Shown: piece after piece, positions 8,164 to 16,523 of the stretch | How the letters are laid out: every line of letters begins with the position of its first letter | How positions within the stretch are numbered: position 1 is the stretch's first letter | DNA from: Amycolatopsis sp. EV170708-02-1 | GTDB lineage: Bacteria > Actinomycetota > Actinomycetes > Mycobacteriales > Pseudonocardiaceae | DNA: 64,000 nucleotides | Assembly (NCBI RefSeq): GCF_022479115.1 | Contig: NZ_CP092497.1 | Location: 7,068,001 to 7,132,000 of the forward strand | Direction of reading: 5' to 3' | Program-made: the position numbers and the translations under genes | The notes under the pieces: generated by a model | The model's database searches: none | What the model saw: only the letters and a program-made list of their open reading frames with translations | Told to the model about the DNA's origin: nothing

Positions 8164-8819
8164 GGGTCCAGCACCAGCTTCCCGTCGACCATGGCCCAAT
8201 GTTCGCCGAAGAGTCCGGCGGGGGCAGGCTCGGCCGTGGCCACCAGCAGCCCGGCGGCCAGCTGGTCCGCGGCGCGTACCAGCCTGCCGAGGAGCCGCTC
8301 GCCCTCGCGCCGGTCGAGCCAGCCCGCCGGGTCGTCGGCGAGGATCAGTTTCGGCGCGGGCGCGAGCGCCCTGGCCAGGACGGCGAGCCGGATCTGCTCG
8401 CCGGTCAGGTCGCGGGGCGCCTTCTTGGCGAAGCCGTCGAGGCCGACGAGCTCCAGAGCGCCGTCGACGGCGTCACGGACCGCCGTGCCGGTCCGCCCGG
8501 CGAGCACGAGCGGCAGCGCGACGTTGAGCCGGACGTCGAGGTCGCGCAGCAGCCCGCCGTCCTGCAGCACCAGGCCGATCAGGTCGGGCCCCGGCGGCGA
8601 CGGCTCGAAGGCGGGCCAGTCGACGGTGCCCGCGGTCGGCTTCTTCATCCCGGCGAGCAGATGCAGCAGCGTGGTCTTCCCGGCGCCCGCCCTGCCGGTC
8701 ACCACCGCGCGGGTCTCCGCGGCGATCACGCAGGTGACGCCGTGCACGGCGACCACGGCGGTCAGCCCGGAACCGTAGGTGTGCGCCAGCTCGTCGGCGC
8801 GGACGAGTGGCGCCGTCAC
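8160..8819 (-). CDS. ABC transporter ATP-binding protein (intact P-loop)
   Basis: A 219-residue ABC ATPase. Walker A is intact (GRAGAGKTT, 42-50), the Q-loop is present (LVLQDGG), the signature is LTGEQ (139-142), and Walker B is LILADDP with Asp163 where the catalytic Glu normally sits. The usual H-loop histidine is missing (VATAEP). The GTG start overlaps the preceding gene's stop by four bases (GTGA) and its own stop overlaps the permease start, so the three genes are co-translated. The loss of catalytic Glu and His suggests weak ATPase activity or a requirement for its partner. Confidence 0.87.
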   Translation of the reverse strand: MTAPLVRADELAHTYGSGLTAVVAVHGVTCVIAAETRAVVTGRAGAGKTTLLHLLAGMKKPTAGTVDWPAFEPSPPGPDLIGLVLQDGGLLRDLDVRLNVALPLVLAGRTGTAVRDAVDGALELVGLDGFAKKAPRDLTGEQIRLAVLARALAPAPKLILADDPAGWLDRREGERLLGRLVRAADQLAAGLLVATAEPAPAGLFGEHWAMVDGKLVLDP

Positions 8820-9331
8820 GCCACTCTCACGATCCGCTGCGCGGCCGCCGCGATCTCGGGGTCGCGGGTCGCCACGACGACGGCCGTCCCGCGGGCCGCG
8901 ACGGCGCACAGCAGATCCATGAGTTCGAGCGCGGCGAGCCCGTCGAGTTCACCGGTCGGTTCGTCGGCCAGTACCACCTCGGGCGCCCCGGCCAGTGCGA
9001 CGGCGACGCCGGCCCGCGCGCTCTCCAGCGCCGACAGCGTGTCCGGGTAGTCGCCTCCCCGCCCGGCCAAGCCGACCAGTTCGAGCAGGTCGTCGGCCGT
9101 GCGGAGGGCACGGCGACCGGCGAGCCTGCCCGCCAAGACGACGTTCCGCCCGACGGTGAGGTGATCGAAGAGGTTCCCGCGCCGGAGCAGCACGCCGACC
9201 CCGGGAACGCCGATGGAGGCCTCGCCACCTCCGGCGGGCAGCACGGCCACACACTCGCCCGGGACGGCGAACCGGACGAGGGGGACGGATCCGGGCCCCG
9301 GGCCTGCCATGACGGCGGCACGTCGGCGCAT
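8816..9331 (-). CDS. Degenerate ABC transporter ATP-binding protein lacking Walker A
   Basis: A 171-residue ABC-type domain about 50 residues shorter than normal. The P-loop region has collapsed to PAGGGEAS with no GK[ST], and the segment between P-loop and Q-loop is missing; the Q-loop position reads LLRRGNLFDHLTV. The signature is LSALESA rather than LSGGQ, whereas Walker B (VVLADEPTGELD) keeps its Glu. The H-loop reads TRDP instead of THDP. First gene of the leftward transporter operon. It likely pairs with the next ATPase as a degenerate half-site. Start could be ATG 9331 or 9310; neither has a clear ribosome site. Confidence 0.78.
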   Translation of the reverse strand: MRRRAAVMAGPGPGSVPLVRFAVPGECVAVLPAGGGEASIGVPGVGVLLRRGNLFDHLTVGRNVVLAGRLAGRRALRTADDLLELVGLAGRGGDYPDTLSALESARAGVAVALAGAPEVVLADEPTGELDGLAALELMDLLCAVAARGTAVVVATRDPEIAAAAQRIVRVA

Positions 9332-9441
9332 GGCCCCAAGGTAGAGCGAAGGGGGTCAACATCGCCTTGATCTCAGGTCAACGGACGGCAAAATATCGCG
9401 TCGGGCGGGTGATCCTCGCGCTCTTCGGCCACACTCTGAGC

Positions 9442-10773
9442 GTGCGCCGCCGGATCGTCACCCTCACCGTGCTGGCCGCGGTGCTGGCGATCACCCTGTT
9501 CGGGGCGCCGCTGGCCGTCGCGGTCGCCCGGTTCCACGAGGGCAACTCGACCCACGACCTCGAACGGGTCGCCGACACCGTCGTCCTCGGCGTGGCCGGC
9601 GACCTGGCCAACGGCCGGATCCCGGAGGTGAGACCGGTCAAGGCGGAGGAAGGCCGGATCCGCGGGATCAGGGTCGCGGTCTACACCCCGACCGGCAGAC
9701 TCCTGGCGGGCAACGGCCCGGCCAGCGAAGACCGGTTCGTCCGCGAAGCGCACTACACCGACATGGCGACCGGAACCCGCGAGGACGAGGTCGTCCTGGC
9801 CGTTCCGGTGCTCAGCGGACCGTCGCTGGTCGGGGTGGTCCGCGCCGCCCATCCCCGGGCGGAACTGGATGCCAAGATCCGCCTGACCTGGCTGAAGATG
9901 ATCGCGCTCGGCGGGATCGCGATCGGCGCGAGCTGGTTGATCGGGCGCCGGATCGCCACCCGGCTGGCGCGGCCGCTGGAGGATCTGGCCGCCACCGCCG
10001 AGCGGCTCGGCGAGGGCGACTTCACCGTCCGCGCCGCCCGGACCGGGGTCCGCGAGATCGATCAGGTCGCCGAAGCCCTCGACGTGACGTCCGAGCGGAT
10101 CGGCGAGACGCTGGACCGCGAGCGGACCTTCTCCGCCGACGCCTCCCACCAGCTGCGGACGCCCTTGACCGGGCTGCGCCTGCAACTGGAGGCGGCGCTG
10201 GAAAGCCCTGACCGCGACCCCTACGCGACGATCCGCGACGGCATCGCCTCGGCCGACCGGCTCGAACGCACCATCGACGATCTGCTGACCCTTGCCAAGC
10301 AGACGAGGGCGCCGCGCGCCCGGCTCGACCTGGGCAAACTCTTCGAGGAGATCCGCCAGACCTGGCACGGCCTGCTCGCCGGACGCGGCCGCGCGCTGCG
10401 GATCAGCGGCCGTGACGCGCTGCCGGCTCGGGCGGCGGACGCGGCCGTACGGCAGGTGCTCGCCGTGCTGCTGGACAACGCGGCGACCCACGGACGCGGC
10501 ACGGTGTCCGTGCTGGCGCGCGACGCCGGGGACGCGCTGGCCATCGACGTGAGCGACGAGGGCGCCATCGCGGACGGGCACGATCCGTTCGTGACCGGGG
10601 AGCGGTCCGAGGACCACGAAGGCAACGGGATCGGGCTGCGGCTGGCGCGGAGCCTGGCCGAGGCGGAAGGCGGACGGCTGCGGCTGACCAGCCCGGCGCC
10701 GACGACGTTCACGCTGCTCCTGCCCGCCGAACGCCCCTCGCCGAAAGAAGAAGGCCCGGGCCTGGCGAGCTAG
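9442..10773 (+). CDS. Sensor histidine kinase
   Basis: A 443-residue membrane kinase: membrane segment near residues 7-30, an extracytoplasmic sensor of about 115 residues, a second membrane segment, a HAMP linker (RRIATRLARPLEDLAATAERLGEGDFTV), the H-box FSADASHQLRTPLTGLRLQLE with phospho-acceptor His236, the N-box region VLLDNAATHG and the G-box GNGIGLRLARSLAEAEGG. The GTG at 9442 gives the usual short basic N-terminus before the first helix; an in-frame ATG at 9367 would add 25 residues. It pairs with the response regulator at 6181-6885 even though three inverted transporter genes lie between them. The gene ends inside a terminator hairpin. Confidence 0.88.
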   Translation: MRRRIVTLTVLAAVLAITLFGAPLAVAVARFHEGNSTHDLERVADTVVLGVAGDLANGRIPEVRPVKAEEGRIRGIRVAVYTPTGRLLAGNGPASEDRFVREAHYTDMATGTREDEVVLAVPVLSGPSLVGVVRAAHPRAELDAKIRLTWLKMIALGGIAIGASWLIGRRIATRLARPLEDLAATAERLGEGDFTVRAARTGVREIDQVAEALDVTSERIGETLDRERTFSADASHQLRTPLTGLRLQLEAALESPDRDPYATIRDGIASADRLERTIDDLLTLAKQTRAPRARLDLGKLFEEIRQTWHGLLAGRGRALRISGRDALPARAADAAVRQVLAVLLDNAATHGRGTVSVLARDAGDALAIDVSDEGAIADGHDPFVTGERSEDHEGNGIGLRLARSLAEAEGGRLRLTSPAPTTFTLLLPAERPSPKEEGPGLAS

Positions 10774-10797
10774 GGGGGTTACTCGCCAGGCCGGGCC
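10753..10797 (+). terminator. Terminator hairpin overlapping the kinase stop codon
   Basis: The arms at 10753-10769 and 10782-10797 pair almost perfectly (one bulged G), with a 12-base loop that carries the TAG stop. Actinomycete terminators often lack a T-run, as here. Confidence 0.75.
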
Positions 10798-10895
10798 GGT
10801 AGGAGACAAACGCGCCCCGACAGCGCGCACGGCATGCCACCTGACTGAAGACGGTAAAGACCAGCGGGCCAACAGACGGTACACGCCGGATTAAC

Positions 10896-10918
10896 TGACA
10901 CTTTGCTTTTGCGTGTCA
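10896..10918. promoter_or_regulatory. Inverted repeat upstream of TetR gene
   Basis: TGACAC and GTGTCA are separated by 11 bases in an AT-richer stretch 56-78 bases before the TetR start. Spacing and position fit an autoregulatory TetR operator; binding is inferred. Confidence 0.5.
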
Positions 10919-10973
10919 CAGTGATTCGGCCATCGTCCGGCCGGGCTGAATCGATCGTGGGAAGATTGACCGC

Positions 10974-11594
10974 ATGACCACCGAGCCGGCGCCGAGATGG
11001 CGGAGACTGGAACCGGACGAACGCAAGGAGCAGATCTTCGCCTGCGCGGCCCGCCTTTTCGCCGACCGCCCGTACTCGGAAGTGTCCACTTCGGACATCG
11101 CGGCGGAGGCCGGGGTCGCCAGGGGGCTGATCAACCATTACTTCGGCACCAAACGCGAGCTCTATCTGGAGATCATCCGGCGGGCGCTGACCGTGCCGCG
11201 GCTCGCCGTCGAAATCCTGCCGGAGGGGCCGCTCGAACTGCGTGCCGACGTCGCCATCGACTGGTTCCTCGACATGGTCACCAGCCAGGAGAAGATGTGG
11301 CTGGCCGCGATCGCGCCGGAGGGTATCGGCCGCGACCTCGAGGTCGAGCGGATCCTGGAAGAAGCCGATCGCGAATCGGCGGACCGGGTGCTCGAAGCCG
11401 TCGGCCTCTCCCGCGAAAGCGAGCACGGGCCGGAGCTGAACGCGCTGGTCCGCGCGTTCGGCGGGATGGTCAAGGCGGCGGGCCGCGAATGGCTCGTGCG
11501 CGGTTCGCTCGATCGCGCGCAGGTGCACACCTTGCTCAGCAAATCGCTGGTCACCCTGGTCGGCGACGTCTTCCCCGAGATTCAGCGAGGCTGA
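10974..11594 (+). CDS. TetR/AcrR family transcriptional regulator
   Basis: A 206-residue TetR protein with the N-terminal helix-turn-helix at about residues 14-60 (RKEQIFACAARLFADRPYSEVSTSDIAAEAGVARGLINHYFGTKRELY) and an all-helical ligand domain. It is a single-gene unit, with a kinase terminator upstream and a terminator hairpin after it, so it probably regulates itself or a distant locus. A TGACAC inverted repeat at 10896-10918 is a candidate operator. No neighbouring target gene is obvious. Confidence 0.92.
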   Translation: MTTEPAPRWRRLEPDERKEQIFACAARLFADRPYSEVSTSDIAAEAGVARGLINHYFGTKRELYLEIIRRALTVPRLAVEILPEGPLELRADVAIDWFLDMVTSQEKMWLAAIAPEGIGRDLEVERILEEADRESADRVLEAVGLSRESEHGPELNALVRAFGGMVKAAGREWLVRGSLDRAQVHTLLSKSLVTLVGDVFPEIQRG

Positions 11595-11601
11595 ACGGGG
11601 A

Positions 11602-11645
11602 GAAGCCCCCGGCACCTCGAGGGGGAGGTTGGTGCCAGGGGCTTC
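11602..11645. terminator. Bidirectional terminator hairpin between convergent TetR genes
   Basis: Arms 11602-11616 (GAAGCCCCCGGCACC) and 11631-11645 pair over 15 bases with one mismatch and a 14-base loop. It sits between two genes facing each other, so it can serve both. Confidence 0.75.
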
Positions 11646-11694
11646 GGGACCGGTGACGAGCACCGGTATTCCTCCACACTACGCCGATTCGCTG

Positions 11695-12432
11695 TCACGG
11701 CTCTGTCAAACGTCCGATTGCGTTCAGCTGGGTGAGCCGGAGTTCGAGTCCGTCCAGGCAGCGCTGCACGGCGTAATGGTAAAGCCGCTCGTAGTAACCG
11801 GCCGCGAGGTCGGGGTCCGCGACCAGCTCGGAGATCGACTCGCCCAGCGCCGCCATCCCGGGCAGGTCCTCGCGCGTGCGGTACGCCGCGTAGCCCTCGC
11901 ATCGGTCGAGCTGGAGCGCCATCGCGCTCTCGCGGTCGTCCTCCATCGCGACGAACTGGCAGGCGGTGGCGAGCAGCAGGTTGTAGGCGAACGGCGCCTC
12001 GCCGCCGAAACCCGCCGCGAGCAGGCGGCCGATCCCGGTGTTCATGGTCGGCACGGCGGCGGCGACCGACGGACCGAACAGGGCCAGGCGTCGCGCCGAA
12101 CCGGGATAGCGGCGCAGCACGGTCCGCACGGTCGGCAGGAATTCGTCGAACCAGTCCCGCCACGACAAGGTCTCGTCGGGCAGCGTCAGTTCGCCGACCA
12201 CCCGGTCCAGCACCGCGACGACGACCGTGTCCCGGTCGCCGACGTGGTGGTAGACCACCGCGGGATAGGCGTCGACAGCGGCCGCGAGCTGCCGCAGCGT
12301 CCAGTTCTCCAGGCCCGACTCGGCCGACAGCTCCAGCGCGGCGTCGACGATCCGGTCCCTGGTGACGGCCGGCCGTCCGGAAGCCGCGCGGGACCTCGGC
12401 CGGGAACCCGCGTCTTCGGAGAAAGTCGGCAT
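11695..12432 (-). CDS. TetR family transcriptional regulator with TetR_C domain
   Basis: A 245-residue regulator: basic, disordered N-terminus, helix-turn-helix at about 23-68 (VTRDRIVDAALELSAESGLENWTLRQLAAAVDAYPAVVYHHVGDRDTVV), then the longer helical ligand domain of the tetracycline-repressor C class (EFLPTVRTVLRRYPGSARRLALFGPS). It diverges from the alpha/beta-hydrolase gene 62 bases away, which is the most likely target. Inducer unknown. Confidence 0.9.
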   Translation of the reverse strand: MPTFSEDAGSRPRSRAASGRPAVTRDRIVDAALELSAESGLENWTLRQLAAAVDAYPAVVYHHVGDRDTVVVAVLDRVVGELTLPDETLSWRDWFDEFLPTVRTVLRRYPGSARRLALFGPSVAAAVPTMNTGIGRLLAAGFGGEAPFAYNLLLATACQFVAMEDDRESAMALQLDRCEGYAAYRTREDLPGMAALGESISELVADPDLAAGYYERLYHYAVQRCLDGLELRLTQLNAIGRLTEP

Positions 12433-12493
12433 GCGGGCTACCGTATCCGCATTCGGCTGGTCGGACGGCGGGGGCTTCCGGCAGGATCAGGCC

Positions 12494-13363
12494 ATGCCCC
12501 GCGCGCGTGTGAACGGTCTCGAACTCGAGTACGACACCTTCGGCTCCCCCGCGGATCCGCCACTGGTCCTGGTGATGGGACTCGGCGCCCAGATGGTGAC
12601 GTGGGAGGCCGGCTTCTGCGAACTGCTCGCCGAGGGCGGGTTCCACGTCGTCCGCTTCGACAACCGCGACATCGGTCTCTCGTCCTATCTGGACGATCTG
12701 CCCGCGCCCGATCTGGCCGCGCTCGCCGCGGGCGACCTCGCCTCCGCACCGTATCTGCTGTCCGATCTCGCCGCCGACATCACCGGGCTGTTCGACGCGC
12801 TCGGATTCGAGCGCGCACACGTCGTCGGCGCGTCGATGGGCGGGATGATCGTGCAGCAGCTCGCGATCGACTCGCCCGAGCGGCTGCTCAGCCTCACGTC
12901 GATCATGTCGACCACCGGGGATCCCTCGGTCGGGCATCCGGAGCCCGCCGCGCTCGCCGGACTGACGCGGCCGCCCGCCGCCACCCGGGAGCAGGCGATC
13001 GAAGACGGGATCGCGTGGTTCAGGCTCGTGGGTTCGCCCGGTCACCCGTCCGACGAAGAGTTCCTGCGTATGAAGGCCACTCGCAATTACGACCGCGCGA
13101 ATCACCCCGAGGGCGCGCTGCGGCAGGCCGCCGCCGTCGTCGCTTCGGGTGACCGCACGGCGAAGCTGCGCGACGTCCACGTCCCCACGCTCGTCATCCA
13201 CGGCGAAAGCGATCCGCTGATCAACGTCAGCGGCGGGAAAGCGACCGCGGAAGCGATCCCGGACGCGGAACTGCTGCTGTTCCCCGGAATGGGGCACGAA
13301 CTGCCGCGGCAGTTGTGGCCCGCGATCGCCGACGCGATCATCGCGCACGCCCGAAAAGCCTGA
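12494..13363 (+). CDS. Alpha/beta hydrolase
   Basis: A 289-residue serine hydrolase of the family that includes the anthracycline methyl esterases RdmC/DnrP. Visible are the strand-loop LVLVMGLGAQMVTWE, the nucleophile elbow GASMGG, the acid in HGESDPLI and the His in GMGHELP. The ATG at 12494 starts a protein of typical family length; upstream in-frame codons overlap the TetR promoter. Divergent from the TetR gene, so repression by it is likely. The ester or amide substrate is not predictable from this. Confidence 0.88.
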   Translation: MPRARVNGLELEYDTFGSPADPPLVLVMGLGAQMVTWEAGFCELLAEGGFHVVRFDNRDIGLSSYLDDLPAPDLAALAAGDLASAPYLLSDLAADITGLFDALGFERAHVVGASMGGMIVQQLAIDSPERLLSLTSIMSTTGDPSVGHPEPAALAGLTRPPAATREQAIEDGIAWFRLVGSPGHPSDEEFLRMKATRNYDRANHPEGALRQAAAVVASGDRTAKLRDVHVPTLVIHGESDPLINVSGGKATAEAIPDAELLLFPGMGHELPRQLWPAIADAIIAHARKA

Positions 13364-13455
13364 GCGGGTCAGGATTCCGTCAAGGTTCCCGGTGGAGGCG
13401 TAGGGAACGCGTTCACGCGCGCGGCACGGCCCGTGACGCGGAGTTGACTGGGCGG

Positions 13456-13929
13456 ATGAGGAAACCCGAGTGCTTCGGCTTCCCGTTCGGTTGTGTCGCC
13501 GTCGTCGCCGCCGCGTCGGTGGCCGGCCTGCTCGGCTCGGCGCGACATCACGTCTTTTCCTTACTGGCCTTGGGTTTCGTAGTACTCGTCACCGGCGTCG
13601 TGACGAGCTTGACCGCGACCGCCGGGACGGCGCTGATCGCCTGGGGTGTCCATTCGGGATTCACCGCCGGGACACTGGGCGCGCTCCAGTTCACCACCGA
13701 AACGGGCGTCGCCGCCCTCGTGTTCACCGCCGCGACCGCGTTCGGCGCGCTCGCACGGCGGTTCGTCCGCGACGCCGGGTCCGAGTCGCCCCACCCCCTG
13801 GAAGGGGCGACTCGGACACGGCTTTCCGGCCCGGACACACCTGCCCACACCCCTCCGGTGGGCGAATGCGACGGGGATCATCGATCACGGGAAGGTTCCA
13901 GCTGGTCCGCCCGGACCCAGGTCGCGTGA
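13456..13929 (+). CDS. Hypothetical small membrane protein
   Basis: A 157-residue open frame whose first about 105 residues look real: short N-terminus MRKPECFG, then three hydrophobic helices separated by short loops (about 10-30, 33-55, 60-98), ending in a basic cytoplasmic RRFVRDAG. The tail after residue about 108 crosses a 14-base-pair hairpin (13779-13817) and overlaps the 3' end of the convergent carotenoid oxygenase gene by 52 bases, so it looks like read-through of a terminator. No family is recognised. A lost base near the GGG at 13777-13779 could have removed a stop, though simple one-base edits did not reveal one. Confidence 0.55.
   Translation: MRKPECFGFPFGCVAVVAAASVAGLLGSARHHVFSLLALGFVVLVTGVVTSLTATAGTALIAWGVHSGFTAGTLGALQFTTETGVAALVFTAATAFGALARRFVRDAGSESPHPLEGATRTRLSGPDTPAHTPPVGECDGDHRSREGSSWSARTQVA
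13779..13817. terminator. Perfect terminator-type hairpin inside the tail of the hypothetical gene
   Basis: Arms 13779-13792 (GTCCGAGTCGCCCC) and 13804-13817 pair over all 14 bases with an 11-base loop. It sits between convergent genes, 61 bases beyond the carotenoid oxygenase stop, and is best read as their shared terminator. Confidence 0.65.
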
Positions 13930-15353
13930 AAACCGAGCGGGACACGCTGGGGCAACAGGACCCTGGCCACGGGTCCGGCAGCGAGATCGGCGGCGTCGAA
14001 GACGTCCAGCTCCGAGCGCCCCTCACGCTCGTCCTGGACGAAGGTCACCAGATAGCCGTCGGCGGAACCGGCGGCCGCGCCGTCGCGGGGTGCGAACGGC
14101 GCCTCACTGCCCCACCGGCCCGGACCGAAACGGTGTTCGGTCTTGACGCCGGCACGATTGTCGTAGCACACCAGGCCGTCGAACTTGAGCGTCGACTCCG
14201 GCGAGATGTGCACCGCGTAGGAGAAGCGATTCCGGCCGCCGACCACCCTCGAATCGACGGACGGAAATTCGGTGTTGTCGTCGTCGAGCTGGTTCTCCAG
14301 GCACTGGCCGGTCCGGAGGTTGAACCGGTACCGGTGCAGTGAGGCGTCCAGCCGCAGATACGACAGCATCTTGGCGAGCGGGGTGCGCGCGTCTGCCCGC
14401 GGTTGCGGGCGCTGGACGCGGCAGACGTCGAGGACGATTTCCTCGCCCTGCTCCCAGGAATTGACGACGTGGTAGATGTAGCACGGGCTGGCTTCGAACC
14501 AGCGGATCTGGCTACCGTTACCGTAGCGAGGCAGCACCCCGAAACGGCTCGGCAGCGACCGGTCGAACGACAACCTGTGACGGCCGTTCCGGGCCGCCTC
14601 CCTGTCTTGGACCAGCGGTAAGTCCATCAAGACGGCGTGGTTCTCGGTGATCGCCATGTCGTGCGGCAGGCGCGGGCCGGGGAGTTCGATGTCGGTCGTG
14701 CTCGCGACCCTGCCGTCCGCGCTGATCACGCCGTAGCGCAGGTACGGCGGCCGCGGCCCGTAGTCGAACCAGAACATCTCGCCGGTGCGCTCGTCGACCT
14801 TCGGATGGGCCATCATGTCGCCGACCAGTGTGCCGAGGAAGTCTTCGGCGCCCAGCGTCTCCAGCGAAAGCGGGTCGACCGCGTACGGCGTGCCGCACAG
14901 GTACCAGGTGGAGAGCACCTTGCCGCGATGGAAGATCAGGTCGGTATTGGCGCTGTCCTTGATGTTCAGGCCGTGCGTGTTGCCGGACGGGTTGCCCTTG
15001 GGCGACTCCATGACGCCCTTCCACAGCGCCTTGCCCGCTTCGGATTCGGCCTCGAAGGCCTTGGTGCGGATCCAGCGGTTGCGGTAACGGGCCTTGCCGT
15101 TCTCCAGGTGGACGGCGTGGATCATGCCGTCGCCGTCGAACCAGTGGTAGCGGCCCTCCGGCTCGAACCGGGGGTTCGGCCCGTTGCGCAGGTACACGCC
15201 GTTGAGGTCTGCGGGGATCTTGCCGACGACTTCGAGATCGCTCGCGTCGATCTCTTCGCCGACCGGGGCGTACACGCCCATCAGGTACGGGTTGACCTCG
15301 GGTTCGCCGGTGGCGGCCGCCACCAGGACCGGTTGCTCGGAGGTGCTCGTCAT
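13878..15353 (-). CDS. Carotenoid cleavage oxygenase
   Basis: A 491-residue member of the RPE65/carotenoid oxygenase family, a seven-bladed propeller with a non-heme iron held by four histidines. Candidate ligands are in MMAHPKVDE, LPHDMAITE, CYIYHVVNSWE and the C-terminal LGFHATWV. The conserved N-terminus LNGVYLRNGPNPRFEP and YHWFDGDGMIHAV is complete. It cleaves a conjugated double bond of a carotenoid, apocarotenoid or stilbene with O2. The ATG follows GGGGAG. The divergent neighbour is a tandem HxlR regulator, and the shared promoter region contains paired direct repeats. Confidence 0.92.
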   Translation of the reverse strand: MTSTSEQPVLVAAATGEPEVNPYLMGVYAPVGEEIDASDLEVVGKIPADLNGVYLRNGPNPRFEPEGRYHWFDGDGMIHAVHLENGKARYRNRWIRTKAFEAESEAGKALWKGVMESPKGNPSGNTHGLNIKDSANTDLIFHRGKVLSTWYLCGTPYAVDPLSLETLGAEDFLGTLVGDMMAHPKVDERTGEMFWFDYGPRPPYLRYGVISADGRVASTTDIELPGPRLPHDMAITENHAVLMDLPLVQDREAARNGRHRLSFDRSLPSRFGVLPRYGNGSQIRWFEASPCYIYHVVNSWEQGEEIVLDVCRVQRPQPRADARTPLAKMLSYLRLDASLHRYRFNLRTGQCLENQLDDDNTEFPSVDSRVVGGRNRFSYAVHISPESTLKFDGLVCYDNRAGVKTEHRFGPGRWGSEAPFAPRDGAAAGSADGYLVTFVQDEREGRSELDVFDAADLAAGPVARVLLPQRVPLGFHATWVRADQLEPSRDR

Positions 15354-15396
15354 CGGTACTCCCCGGCTGGTTCGTGTTGACCGATGGCTGAGACAC

Positions 15397-15444
15397 TACG
15401 ATTGCTGTAGTCAGGTGTCAATAGGCTTCTACTGCTGTAGTCAG
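15397..15444. promoter_or_regulatory. Paired 12-base direct repeats in the divergent promoter
   Basis: TGCTGTAGTCAG occurs at 15403-15414 and again at 15433-15444, exactly 30 bases (about three helical turns) apart, each preceded by CTAC so that CTAC...GTAG half-palindromes form. The AT-richer region lies between the carotenoid oxygenase and HxlR genes. Two equal sites suit a regulator containing two DNA-binding domains. Confidence 0.65.
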
Positions 15445-15483
15445 TAGTACGCTGACAGCGACACCACCCGCGGAAGGAACCAC

Positions 15484-16449
15484 GTGACAGAGGCGACGGC
15501 GCACCGCGTCCGGCCGGCGGGCGATCCGCTGCGCCGGGCGCTCGAACTGCTCGGCGATCAGTGGACCTTGCTGATCCTGCAGAGCCTTTTCCTGCGCTTC
15601 CGCCGTTACGAGGAGCTCCGGCTGCGGCTCGGCATCTCCCCCACCGCGTTGTCCGGGCGGCTGCGCGACATGGTCGACGCGGGCGTGCTCGTCCGCACGC
15701 CGTACCGGGACGCGCGCCGCACCCGGCACGAGTACCGGCTCACCGGACGAGGCCTCGATCTGTGGCCGCTGCTGATCTCGATCTGGGCGTGGGAACGGGA
15801 ATGGGTCGAGGGACGGCGTGCCGTACTGCCGACGCTGATCCATCTCGACTGCGAACTGGCCACCTCGGCGCCGCTCGGCTGCGCCTCCTGTGAACGCCGG
15901 GTCGACGCCCGCGACGTCCGCGCGCGGCGGCTCGACGACACCGGCGTCGTCGAAGCGACGGCCTCGAAACGCTTCCGCCGCAAGGACGCCGAGTCGCTGG
16001 CGGGCGATCCGCTGATGTTCTTCCCGGACACCATGGAACTCCTCGGCGACCGGTGGTCGACCGGGGTCGTGGTGAGCGCCCTGCTCGGGGCACGGCATTT
16101 CTCGGAGTTCGAACGCGAACTGGGCATCGGGCCGAGCGTGCTTTCGGGGCGGCTGACGAGACTCGTGGACGCCGGCGTGCTGCGGACCGGGATCGCGAAG
16201 ACCCGCACCGACGCGCACGACTACCGGCTGACGGCGAAAGGGCTCGCGTTCTTCCCCGCGCTGGCCTTCATCGCCGAATGGTCGCGGGGCTTCGAAGTCC
16301 CCGGACAGGAGCCGGACATCACGCTGGAGCACGTGGACTGCGGCCACCGGCTGAAGCCGATCCTGCTGTGCGATCACTGCTGGCGCCCGCTGCTGCGGGA
16401 CCGGGTCCGGTTCGGCGGCACGGTCCAGCTGCCCGCCCCGCCCAGGTGA
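15484..16449 (+). CDS. Tandem HxlR transcriptional regulator with two CxxC modules
   Basis: A 321-residue protein made of two full HxlR-type winged helices: residues about 12-110 (ALELLGDQWTLLILQSLFLRFRRYEELRLRLGISPTALSGRLRDMVDAGVLVR) and about 180-275 (TMELLGDRWSTGVVVSALLGARHFSEFERELGIGPSVLSGRLTRLVDAGVL). Each half ends in a matching cysteine cluster, DCELATSAPLGCASC and DCGHRLKPILLCDHC, which could bind zinc or sense redox state. HxlR proteins normally have one domain and act as dimers; this covalent pair could bind two operator half-sites alone. GTG start after GGAAGGA. It likely controls the divergent carotenoid oxygenase. Confidence 0.92.
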   Translation: MTEATAHRVRPAGDPLRRALELLGDQWTLLILQSLFLRFRRYEELRLRLGISPTALSGRLRDMVDAGVLVRTPYRDARRTRHEYRLTGRGLDLWPLLISIWAWEREWVEGRRAVLPTLIHLDCELATSAPLGCASCERRVDARDVRARRLDDTGVVEATASKRFRRKDAESLAGDPLMFFPDTMELLGDRWSTGVVVSALLGARHFSEFERELGIGPSVLSGRLTRLVDAGVLRTGIAKTRTDAHDYRLTAKGLAFFPALAFIAEWSRGFEVPGQEPDITLEHVDCGHRLKPILLCDHCWRPLLRDRVRFGGTVQLPAPPR

Positions 16450-16523
16450 CGTAAATCGACTCGCCAAGCCGGTCGGTTCCTGACAGGCTGGCGTGGTCAC
16501 ACGTCGTCACCTCGGAGGTAAGA

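Noticed and set aside
10774..10973. Small RNA or tRNA gene
   Set aside because: The region is explained by a terminator plus a TetR promoter; no cloverleaf could be drawn.
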